Source: Auanema rhodensis (Eukaryota > Nematoda > Chromadorea > Rhabditida > Rhabditidae). From it: a DNA stretch of 64,000 nucleotides. Under the pieces are notes generated by a model. That model was not told the DNA's origin. It searched no databases and worked only from the letters and a program-made list of their open reading frames with translations. The stretch lies in the NCBI GenBank assembly GCA_964057225.1, contig OZ059898.1, positions 10,788,001 through 10,852,000 on the forward strand, given 5' to 3'. A program made the translations under genes and the position numbers. Positions 13,201 through 23,788 of the stretch are shown one piece after another. Position 1 is the stretch's first letter. Each line of letters opens with the position of its first letter.

Positions 13201-13935
13201 TCAACGTACGTTGATTTTAGCTCTATCTCAATAATGTTTAACTGTTTAGGTTCTTCAATATGAATTACGTGCAATGCGTGAAGCCTGTATGATGCTTGAA
13301 AGAGGATATCAGCCTGGTATCACCTTTATCGCTGTTCAGAAAAGACATCATACAAGACTCTTTGCTGTTGACAAGAAGGATCAAGTGGGAAAAGCTTTCA
13401 ATATTCCTCCGGGTACTACTGTTGATGTTGGAATTACTCATCCTACTGAATTTGATTTTTACCTCTGTTCACACGCTGGTATCCAGGTAAAACTTCCTGC
13501 GTAGGTTAATATTAACTAGTTCTTATGTGCTTTAGGGAACATCTCGTCCATCTCACTATCATGTACTCTGGGATGATAACGGTTTGACCGCAGACGAGTT
13601 GCAACAACTTACTTACCAGGTCATTTCAATAAAATATATTTTCTTAATAATAGTATCTTCTACAGATGTGCCACACCTATGTGAGATGTACTAGATCCGT
13701 TTCTATTCCTGCCCCTGCTTATTACGCACACTTGGTTGCATTCCGTGCACGCTACCATCTTGTCGATCGCGAGCATGACTCCGGAGAGGGCAGTCAACCT
13801 TCTGGCACTAGTGAAGATACTACTCTAAGTAATATGGCTAGAGCCGTACAGGTATTAACATTAAAAAAAACTCTAATTATTTGTTTAATTGCTTAGGTAC
13901 ATCCTGATGCTAACAATGTGATGTATTTCGCTTAA
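10262..13935 (+). CDS. alg-1: microRNA-class Argonaute (ALG-1/ALG-2 family)
   Basis: Predicted 984 aa cytoplasmic effector that binds microRNAs and represses target mRNAs. Exons: 10262-10307, 10350-10492, 10536-10729, 10774-10944, 10989-11184, 11229-11505, 11552-11679, 11721-11927, 11975-12465, 12515-12624, 12671-12853, 12898-12997, 13043-13205, 13250-13486, 13536-13619, 13666-13851, 13897-13935. Gly/Gln/Ser-rich N-terminus (1-120), N domain, PAZ (about 345-480), MID and PIWI (about 560-945). The slicer tetrad is complete by alignment to human AGO2 spacing: Asp722 (CDITHP), Glu762, Asp794 (YRDGVSEGQ) and His932 (YYAHLVAF). The protein ends in the usual MYFA. Named alg-1 because a syntaxin follows, as I recall for the C. 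elegans alg-1/syx-2 pair. Intron 11 ends in TTTTTAAG, not CAG. Confidence 0.97.
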
Positions 13936-14238
13936 ACGTAGTTCAATATTTGGACGGCTTGAGCGTACATCACTGGATGGCTGTTACCGAGTACGCGCCG
14001 GTTAGGTCGACCGCTCTCCATGTCCCAGCGGCCTAGGCCGTCTATAAGCCCGCCTGTGCCCTGTGCCTGCCATATCCCGTATGTTGTCCGCTAAAAGTTG
14101 TTTTTGTAATCCTTTAACCCTCTGGTTGCTACTCTTTAAATTTTTGTTATGTAGAATAATAATACTAATAATCAATATCTCGACCACTTTATACTACCCC
14201 TGTTATGTTGGCCACTCTATATTAAACTACCTGAAACT

Positions 14239-14403
14239 GAGGTTCATATATCTACAGATACGCTGTGGTAATCCCCTCATACCATCAGCCTTTAGGTAAT
14301 CAATGATACAATCTTTCTTTCTTCGTAATTATGAGGTTAATATCTCAACAGTCATACTAGGCTGTTACCCCTCCTCATTACACCAGCCTTTAGGTAATTA
14401 ATG
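14239..14403 (+). repeat. Imperfect direct repeat, two copies of about 70 bp
   Basis: Copy 1 spans 14239-14305 and copy 2 spans 14333-14403. Both run from GAGGTT through a variable middle to the shared end CAGCCTTTAGGTAAT-AATG. It lies 300-470 bases after the alg-1 stop, so probably inside its 3' UTR. Confidence 0.75.
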
Positions 14404-15838
14404 TTAAGTTTTCTTTTTTTTTCTCTAATTTGCCAAGACGTTCTTTCTCATAAGCGTTTCACTAAGTCCACTCTGATGTGTTTCATGGCTTAGTGCCCTG
14501 TTTAACATATGTTCTTTAATTTGCTCTATTTCGATTCATTTTGCATATATCGTAAGTGCACACCCCAAAGATAACGGAAACTATATGAAATTATAGCTCT
14601 TATGATGATCTTTTACAGGCAGGCTTTCATATTAGTCACCCAATGTTTCTTTGGTAGCAATAATATTGTATGTTTCCATGAAAGGAATAAACTTCAGCCA
14701 GATATTGTTTGATGCCTGTTTTTATACATTGATTATGTTGAAGAAGGAAATGAGAATTAAGAATTTATAAATATTTAAACCTTCAATTAAAATAAGTTGT
14801 TAACATTGCAAATTTGTCGTTTATGTGAATCATTTTGTTTTGATTCATATTTCGTCACTCTTATCAAGCTTTGCATAATAAAAAAATATTTAAACAAGCT
14901 CTGTTAACTAGCCATGGTAAACAATTTGTCTATAGGTATTGGAAATGGTGTACATCATAATAATTTCATTACCGAAAGTGATTGTATAATTTTTCCTATT
15001 TGGAAATTTGTTACATTTTCCTCGCATTGAATGTAAAATAAAAGTTGCAAACGTTTAATCTTTTATAATTTACATTTTAAATGTTTCGCATCCCTCATGT
15101 GCTTATTATTTACTATGGATGAGTTTTCATTTTTTTTCTATTTCATTATCATTCTTATTGAATTTCGCATTTTACTGTAATCTAGTGCCTGCTTATCTTT
15201 TCCTTATTTTTTATTTAAAACTTTTATTTTGGATTGCATGCATCCTAAAACATTGAATTATGATTCATTAATATAATGGTTAGGCTTATTTGGAATATTT
15301 CTCTAGACATAACGAGTTATTTTTATCTTATCGTCAGTACCAGGTGATACATTCATTATTCATTGAGCGTCACATTATTAATTCAAAACGTATTTATTAA
15401 TTTTTATTATTCATTCTCTTCTTGATTTTGGTTTTTTTTATCTATTTGGTTGAGTTAAATCAAGTATTCTAAACGGTCCCCAAACCCCGGAAAATTAGCT
15501 TTTTGTGTTTGCTTGCCATAAGACCTTTTCGGTTGTCATGGTCACAGAGAGAGGGGGGCTCCGGGGCGTGTTATTGTCCTATGACGTACAATTTCTTTTA
15601 TAAATATTCTTTTTCTTATTTTATAAAAAGTCTTCGTTCAACTGTTTAATAAATTCAATTCATCATCTGAATCATTCATATTGTTATCTTTTTTTCAAAT
15701 ATTGTTAAACAAAGAATTATTTTTCTTATATTCCACACTACATCCGATACCAAATATAATATTATATTTTCTGTTTGTTGAAATGTCAATCCTATACTTT
15801 CCGCTCTCGGTCTATATTAGATGAAGAAGAGGTTATTC

Positions 15839-15853
15839 AGTTGCTAAGCAACT
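15839..15853. promoter_or_regulatory. 15-bp palindrome resembling an RFX X-box
   Basis: AGTTGCTAAGCAACT is a perfect palindrome around a central A. GTTGC...GCAAC half-sites are typical of RFX/DAF-19 X-boxes, but the spacing is one base short of the usual 14-mer. Nearest downstream gene start is the syntaxin, 2 kb away, which is far for a nematode X-box. Confidence 0.3.
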
Positions 15854-16980
15854 ATAGTTGATTATAAGAGCCAAGATAAAAATAGAATAATAGTTGATGT
15901 ATTTGCTTGAGAATTTCATCTCATTCGTATTATTTTTCTAAGTTTTCGATTAAAATTTCTAAAGTGATATCTAACAAAGTAAAAGCTATATATTTATAGA
16001 TAGAAAATCCAATGTGTTGTGATAAGAGAGAACATGGATGAATTTGAATTTAGAAAATTGTTTTTATAAAATAGCTTAGTGTTTGCTATTAGAAATATAC
16101 GAAGGTGATGTTGTGCCTGTGTTCTAATTTCAGTGATAAAGTAAAATATAAGTTAAACAAGTAATCTGTGTCACAAGCGAACCACAATTTAGATTTCCTA
16201 TGTGTGCACTTAAAATATTGGCGTTACCGTATGTGCAAACAGCTTTTTTAACTTCGGAAAGTATATAGAGTTGATTTTCGTGCTCAGCAGAGAAATGCCG
16301 CATATTAGAGGTAGAGAAGAACAAAAAAATTGAGATGAATGATAGGAAGAGTGTGTCGACTGGAGATGAATTGAGAGTTTGAAAAAGTAGTGATAATGTA
16401 TGTGCTTGAATGCTTTCACTAATCTTCTGTGCCATATGAAATGCACATACATACGTATGTTGTTTTATATATAATATTTAACTAAGATGCTTGAGTTAAC
16501 TCGATTGATTTGAACCCTACAGAATAGCTCGGTGTATTTCTAGTAGTACTTATTGAGAGTAAAAACGAATTGAACCATTTGAAAGAGCCGAAGAACATGA
16601 GAAGAGGGTGTATGAAATCTGAAGAATGAGTGTGAGTTGAATGACAAGTACCAGTTTGAGCATATCGTGTTGAATGTCATCCCGTATGTTCCCGTGTAAG
16701 GCAATCAAAAGTAAATAAACCCTTGCCCTCTATGTAGACTTCTCGAAACAACAGTAAAAGAACAACGAAAAGTACAAGCAACATTCCAATTCATTGAATT
16801 ATGATCAATAGACTATTATGCATCGTACATGAATTCTAAATCTAGTACTCTGTTCGTGAACTGTATCGTCACTGTACAGCTGTTTGTGAAAACTGTCGTT
16901 AACAGCTTCCACGTTCGACTTACTTTTTCTTGAAGTTGATTCATATACCTGGCACATTTAACAGGTTCCTTTTTCCTCAC

Positions 16981-17007
16981 GTATTCTCTCTATATTTCCG
17001 AGAATAC
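16981..17007. repeat. Short inverted repeat (8-bp arms, 11-base loop)
   Basis: GTATTCTC at 16981-16988 is matched by GAGAATAC at 17000-17007. It is followed by a GA-rich run (about 17036-17062). No function assigned. Confidence 0.6.
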
Positions 17008-17885
17008 ACAATGAAATAAGAGGGTCAAAGAGAAATATATAGAGAGATAGAGAGAGAAATATTGATTATTGGTAGAGTGAGGTTGTCGTTGACTGCGCAA
17101 ATAGGCCAATTCTACTATTCTTCATGAGTCACGGTTATACCGCAGCTATTGATACCTTTGCTCTGAATGCAGCAATATTCCATACGTTTCTTGTTTTAGA
17201 TCCAATGAATGCCATTAGATAATTGTGCTATACAAGTCACTTCTCATGTTTCATCTCCTAACCAACTCTCACGTTTTTATGTCACCTAGCACTATGTTAT
17301 CTCATCCAACATCACTTATTTCCTTTCTAAATATATTGAAAAAAGTCTTGAATTTTTTTTAGATTTAGAAAAAATTAAGAAATTCTAAATTTTATAACAG
17401 TACACTTTTTGCTCGTAAAGCAGATTCTATTTGAGATGCTTGAAACCTGGCTGAAACCTTCTCCTATTTCATTCAGCTTTAAATGGAAAAATAGCCTGAA
17501 TATGACGAGAACAAGACTTGCATACTTCTACTTTTCTCAATACCTATTTCATATGCAAATCATTCGTTCTTTCACTATGTTACAAAAGTACGGGGGGATT
17601 TTTTTAACGTTTCCTAAGCGCTTATTAGCAATCTTAAACTATTTATTGTCATTTATTTTGTATTTACATTGAAATTCTTTAATATTCATTTATCTGCCAA
17701 TTTATGATATATTAACTGACATAACATAAATGTGAACGTACTCTCAGACATTTGGCTCAGCTGTCGATTATTCGTCTTCCGTATTCGTTCCATTGTTTAT
17801 TTGTTCTGACCATCATCCGTACTGTTCGAATTCAATAAAACATGTTAACATTACTTTTTACTTATTTACAGTTTTGGCAATCTAC

Positions 17886-20144
17886 ATGCGTGACAGATTC
17901 GCGGAATTCCAGGTATTGCCTAATTTTGTTTTTCTATAATATATCAAAATAAAAGATAAAAAGCAACCGCCGTTGTATGACTCATGTAAAAAAATGATGG
18001 CGTGGGCGAATTCACGTACTGTATGTAACCAATATTTATAAATATGAAATGGCGTTTTTACGATATAAAACCTATGTACAATACTGATTCTTAGTTTAAT
18101 TTTCAGAAAACCATAGATCATTTTGATGAGGTGGAACTCGGAACTCCTCGGCCGCAATCTGCTGCAGATCGTCTTGATCAACGAATAAAGGTTCGTTTCA
18201 TAAATTTTGTCCAGTTCATTTCATTATTCTTGGCAAATATCAAAGTGTTCAGTAGTAAAATTAACTAATTCAAGTTTGCGAACCCTAGAAACTTAGAATA
18301 ATTTCATTTTTAATTCTCATTATATTCAAAATGGATTATCTAGTAAAACGGAAAATTGTGTTAAAACTTTGTGCGAATATGCTTTGTAATACAAATGATT
18401 TAAACGTTATCCAAAATTAATACAAACAGCCTTCGTTCATAAATATGTATTAGTGTTTCGTATGAAAAAAAAACAGCCAAAATCAATCAAGGAAATCTTT
18501 CTATTTATTCTTCATGCAACATTGCTTAACTAGGATTACACAGTTCTAATAGATTTGTATCAGTGAAACCAATTCAATTTAATGCTCAAAAAACGATTTT
18601 TACTCTTAAATATCTAAATCACTTACAAGATTAAACACACATCTTGCATATACTTACAATTCCTTTTCTGTAGGATGTACGGCTAGCTCTCGATAAAATT
18701 ACATCGGAATTGGAAAATTTGAAACGCAAACAGACACAAATCTTATCTCTCACAATAGCGGATCCAAGAGATAAAGTATGCATTTTTACATTTTGCAACA
18801 AATAATTTAATTATCACAGGATGTTCTTGAAAATCAAATATCTACAATAAGACGAAGCACGAACGATTTGAGGAAAGCAGTTAAAGAAATTGATGACGAA
18901 TTTTTAGAATTTACCCGCGGTTAGTCTTTGTTGTATTTGCTTTGTTTTGTTATTAGTTCTTTAATGTTTCCCAATATGTTTCTATAACATAGTTTAAATA
19001 GCAGATAAGCATAATTATGTTCAGTTGCCCATTCAAATGCTGAAGTTCGGATGAGAAAAAATCAGATCGATTTATTAAGACAGAAGCTTGCTCACCTTAT
19101 GACATCGTTCCATGAAGCCCATTCGGATTACAGAACACGAGTATCAGGTATGCTAACTTGATTTGAAGTAATGTAAGATGATTTAGTAAAGGTGAGTGGT
19201 CAATGACCAAATTTGCATTACTCGGAAACATTACAAAAAAAAGACGGAAGAAAAACTTTGAAACAATTGACTCACAATAACTGTCGCATTCCAATAGAGC
19301 TTTTTTTCTTGATACATGGTGAAAAGTTAAATACAATACATACTTTCGTTCAAACAACTGTTCTACAAGAATTCTTAGCTAACAATGACTATTGAAGAAG
19401 AGGTTTTTGAACGTAGGCAATCGATTGCTCATAGGCACAAAGCTTATGAAGACTTTCCTTTAGGATAAAATGTTTAGTACGTTACTCTGAACAATGCAAC
19501 ACAATTAAATACAATTAACTAAGCTTGGAAATTTTTCTATTGTTTTTGTTTAGTTAGAGTACGACGTCAACTTCAAGCTGTTGGTGGAAACGCTTCTGAT
19601 GCCGATATTGATCGGGCACTGGAAGCAGGGAATGCTGATAAGGTTAGTTATCTTACAGCACACATCAATGAAATAAATCGTCTTTCCATTCAAAAAAAAA
19701 CAAATAACAACAAACTTATCGAAAAAATTGTTTCCTTTTTCAGCTTTTCTATGGTGAGCTGAACCCGCTATCTATAACGGAGCGTGCTACACTAGAAGAT
19801 GTTAAAAAACGGCATAATGAGATAGTAGAATTAGAAAAAAGCATAGCAACTTTAGAAGAAATAGCAACTGATATACAACATTTGGTGGAAATTCAGGTTT
19901 TTTATAACTCTTTAAATAGTATATTTATCCTTTCTAGAGTGAAATGGTGGATAATATAGAAAGGAATGTTGAGGATACAACTCAATATGTACACCAAGGG
20001 TCTCGGAATGTTAAACAAGCAGTTGAGTATAAGAAAAGTGCCCTTCGAAAAAAGATTTGCGTGATCACTATTCTAATAGCCATCGTATTACTGCTCATAA
20101 TTGTAGCCATTATCTTAGCCGTTGTCCTTTCTGGACGAAAATAA
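17886..20144 (+). CDS. syx-2: Syntaxin (Qa-SNARE), plasma-membrane type
   Basis: Predicted 294 aa, the normal syntaxin-1/2/3 length. Exons: 17886-17912, 18107-18190, 18674-18775, 18820-18919, 19025-19147, 19554-19642, 19744-19896, 19938-20144. It begins MRDRFAEFQ, like the MRDR/MKDR start of family members, has three helical Habc segments, then the SNARE motif (about 177-245) with the zero-layer Gln226 in LVEIQSEMVDNIERNV. A C-terminal transmembrane helix follows (about 268-292), ending SGRK. Syntaxins pair with SNAP-25-like and synaptobrevin SNAREs to fuse vesicles with the plasma membrane. The codon frame stays open for four residues upstream of this ATG to a CAG acceptor, so a short upstream coding exon is possible. 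Its position after alg-1 supports syx-2 over unc-64. Confidence 0.93.
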
Positions 20145-21365
20145 TTTGTCTTTTCAGGAAACTTCAAACTACTAAAAAGCATATTAGAAATTCCTAGTCC
20201 TTGACACTGGTCCCGATAGTTGAGTATATCTCAACTGACTTTTCATAGATTACTTTGTTGACCAAAACTTAACTTTTGGAAATAGATGTCTTTCTTCTCT
20301 TCTTTGCGCCCCTCTACACATCACCTTTCTTTACTTCAATACAAATTTTAATCTGTTTCTGAAAAGCAGATAATATTTTTTTTCAAAAATTTTAAAATGA
20401 CAAAGAAAAGAAATATACATCTTTTTTTAAAATTTCGCCTTCGCCCTTTATTGTCATGGTTGACCAACTGAGGAACCTGCTGCCGGCTTCGCCTTTTACA
20501 GACTTCAGGGTCCATCCTTCTTCACTTACAAGTGTTCCTTTTGAAAAACTAAAGAATATAATACTGGTACAACCTAACAAAACGAGAAATTCACACAATA
20601 TTGCATATCAAGAAAAATTTATTGTATTATACACATAAAAAGGGAAATAAATATTTTTTTGTATTTCATAAAATTAAATATTTTATTAAATCATTAAGTT
20701 TTTAAGTATAATATTTAAAAAAAACCAGAAATAAATACATGATTTGTGAGCAAGATACATATTATTGACAAACTTTTTAACCAGCTTTACGAAAAAAAAT
20801 CCAACAAGTACAACAGTTTATATCTTGCATTGTTTTTTAATACTATATATATATATAGTATTAAAATCATAAACGTTCTTCCTGTGCTGTCCATGACACT
20901 GAAAATTATCTATAGCGGGGAAAATATTTATGGTTGATCTATTATAGATATATATCTTGCATAAGTCGAAAGGTTATCAAATGGTAAAGAAAATATCTTT
21001 TTTCATATTATTATCAAAATCCAATTATATAATATGAATTAAAACGATAAAATTCTACACAGAGAAATCATTGAAGCTCTCATAGCTTATGCAAACAGTA
21101 AATTATTTTATTACCATTTATATTATGAAATGTTTATTGTGGCACTATCAAGCTATATTCTTTGTAAGCTTGAAGAATGAAAGAAGACTTGGTTGAAAAG
21201 AGAAACTCGTTTTTCCTATTAAATAATTATGGAAATTTCTGTACTCAAATAATGAAACATAGACGTTTAATTATAGGTAACATTACGTATTGAACCCCTT
21301 ATCGTGTATTGACGCAAAAGTCAGCGGGGTGGTAATACGAAATTAATTTTGCTTGGTTAAAAAAG
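20145..21365. other. Spacer between syntaxin and the KH-domain gene
   Basis: AT-rich, same-strand spacer of 1.2 kb. It contains a perfect 32-bp palindrome (20835-20866) built on a TATATA core. Too long for a typical nematode operon spacer, so the two genes probably have separate promoters. Confidence 0.5.
20835..20866. repeat. Perfect 32-bp AT palindrome
   Basis: TTTTAATACTATATAT is followed directly by its reverse complement. It can form a cruciform or hairpin but is wholly A/T apart from one C/G pair. Likely simple-sequence drift. Confidence 0.85.
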
Positions 21366-22724
21366 ATGAAAGCTACGGGAAAATCAGTTTTATTAGGTGG
21401 AACAACACTTGTGATATGTTATACGATATACAAAAGGTAATTATTGAACTTTTGAAATTACCGATGTTATTTCTTTTTATAGTAAAGAAAATATTTGGAA
21501 ATATTTGAGATATTGCCTAGACTCATATTTAGATTTAGGAACGCCATCCTCTTCTAAAGGTACCTTATTATTGCTTAAAGTAAGACATATGTATCTATAA
21601 ATGCATTATTCTAGAGAAAGTTATAACTGAATATTTGATGATTCCCAATGAAGCTGTAAGCTATATTCTAGGAAAGCATGGTGAAAACATCTTGAATATT
21701 GAAAGACAGACTAAGGTTTTTCTTAAGCATTTTTTCGTTTTCATTATTTACGTCTAGGTATTTTTGAGAGTAGTGAGTTCTTCTTGGAATATAGTAAAAG
21801 AAGAGCCAAAAGAATCCGAACAAAACCCGATGTTTGATAACAACTTGCTAGACTATGGCGATAACTCAGACATGAAATCGGAAAAATATTATTTTGTGAA
21901 AATGCAGTCGTTGCGTCAAGAGAATGTACATTTTTTCATTTTTTAGATTATTAATTCATATTTTCTAGATTCATTTGGCACTTGTGGCCTTGAAATCCTT
22001 ACTTACTCAGTACCACGAAGTTCGGGATGAGGACAAGATTGAAGTGCCAGCAGAAGCAGTAGGACATGTGATTGGTTAGTCATATGTTTCTCTTGAGATA
22101 TCTTTTCGATTAAATTGAGAAACTTCTTGAGGAACTTAAATAGTCCTGTCACATACTTGAAATTTCATTCTAGCTGGTTTTTCTTTCATCAAGTTTCTTT
22201 TTTAGGCGTGCGTGGATGTCATATCAGAAACATTTGTAAAGTAAATAAGGTTCAAATTCGGGTATTAATAATTTTGCGTATTTGTTACATTTCCTTTGTT
22301 CATTTTCATTCTAGATCGAAAATTGTTCCAACTCTAGCGCTGTTTTTCATTTATATGGCCCGACAGAAAGAGTTAGTATTGCAAAGGTATTATTAATTGT
22401 CTCATAATGATTAATTTAATAAATTAACTATTTAAGGACTTGATATGTAGACGAATCCGTTTCTCTAAAAATATATCGATAGAGGAAGAAATCCAACAAG
22501 CTAAACAGGTACTTTTATCTTTTCTTTCCAAATTAATATTTACTGTTGACGACCTTGATAAACAAATATGAAATCACTTAGTAACTTCTTTCCAACCGTC
22601 TTTTATTTGCGACGGTGTTAAGATATTTGAAGACAATGGTAATTTTGTATGCCAAATTAAGCTTCTTCCACTCGAAGCTTACCCTAAATTGTCTCTTCTA
22701 TCGGAAGCATTCATGAGCCTTTAG
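21366..22724 (+). CDS. Membrane-anchored protein with two KH domains, PAPI/TDRKH-like
   Basis: Predicted 274 aa. Exons: 21366-21436, 21483-21559, 21615-21715, 21758-21925, 21969-22074, 22206-22261, 22315-22386, 22437-22508, 22623-22724. An uncharged segment at about residues 7-22 (SVLLGGTTLVICYTIY) looks like an N-terminal signal anchor. Two KH RNA-binding folds follow, each with a GxxG loop: GKHG (69-72) and GVRG (175-178). An acidic linker separates the strands of KH1. N-terminal anchor plus tandem KH is the layout of TDRKH/Papi, which sit on the outer mitochondrial membrane and bind piRNA-loaded Argonautes; the Tudor domain of that family is not seen here. The last exon is less certain: reading through the final donor instead would stop at 22571. 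Function in small-RNA work is inference. Confidence 0.7.
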
Positions 22725-23788
22725 AATGTTACAATACTAAAACTACTTCAGTGCTTCCCCTCCCTTTTCATAGAATTCGCATTATTTCCAACTATAACAA
22801 ATAATTTTTAAGGAAATTTCTCACTTTGAGATACAGACAGGAAACGAATGGTGGTAATCACCTTTAAAATCCTCGAGCACTCGTAAAACAACTATAATTT
22901 GTTGATTTCTGATTTTTGAGCTTATGAAGCATTGGTTTGTTTAAATCTTTATTTTGTGTCATTAAATCTTTTTATTAAATCTTATACCAACGACAAAATA
23001 CATGGAGAATTCTTCTAATAACAAAGCAAATCCCTAAGGGAACCAATCTACCGTACAATCTCTATGAGTAAACGAAGTAGTGATCGGTGATAAAGTAGAA
23101 TAAAAAGAAAAAAGAAGAGCAGGTGTCAAAAGAAAAGCGATCACTACCCAGCTTACAAAACAAATCGGAATTGTTAGACGAGAAACTCGAAATGTGGTTA
23201 TATTATTAGAAAAGTTCAACGTGATCACATTTACGAAAAAAGAACAAATCTCTAGAATTGTCCAAAAATTTAAACATGCAGAGTGGGAATTAAGAAGGAA
23301 ACATGGTAGAGACAAACATGTCGTTATGTGAACGACATAAGAATAGATGGATGGACGGGCGGATGAATGAACGAACGAGGGGTAGCAGGAGCAAATGGAG
23401 ATAAACAGAAACACCCTAGACGAAGAAATCCTAAGACATACGGGATGTGGTAGCTTGACTACATCCCAACCTCAAGGCGCCTACTTGGGCTGAGAGACCT
23501 CAAGATACACGCAATGAACTACAACAAAATCAGTCCATACATAGTGGAGAAGACGAAGGTGTGTGAATTACGTAACATTACTACACAAGTGAGCACGTGG
23601 GAGATGGAGAGAAGGAGAAAAGGAGAATAAAGATAGATAGAGAGAGGACGAACAAAGACTGTTTTGAGCAATTTTCGGACATCCAATTCTCATATCATAA
23701 AATCTTTTTTAGGAAGCAAATTAATAGGCTAGGGATTCTCTTATTCTATCGAACTAGGGCTTGGTTAAGACTACACCATGTTAAGAGA
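22725..23788. other. Convergent 3' region, KH gene and ATPase beta subunit
   Basis: One kilobase between two stop codons facing each other. A 126-codon open frame on the minus strand (23034-23414) has no family signature and no splice context. I see no other gene here. Confidence 0.45.

Larger units (their letters stand above)
13936..17885. other. 3' region of alg-1 and upstream region of syntaxin, no gene seen
   Basis: Four kilobases with no recognisable coding exon. The first 170 bases after the alg-1 stop are GC-richer (GCGCCGG, CGGCCTAGGCCG) and then switch to AT-rich sequence with an imperfect direct repeat (14239-14403). Further on are a GC-rich patch near 15545-15570 (GGGGGGCTCCGGGGCG), a 15-bp palindrome AGTTGCTAAGCAACT (15839-15853), and a small hairpin (16981-17007). 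It should hold the alg-1 3' UTR and the syntaxin promoter. Confidence 0.5.

Noticed and set aside
23034-23414. 126-codon minus-strand frame
   Set aside because: Hydrophobic/Ser mix without a signal peptide start or spliced partner, located in the convergent 3' UTR zone.
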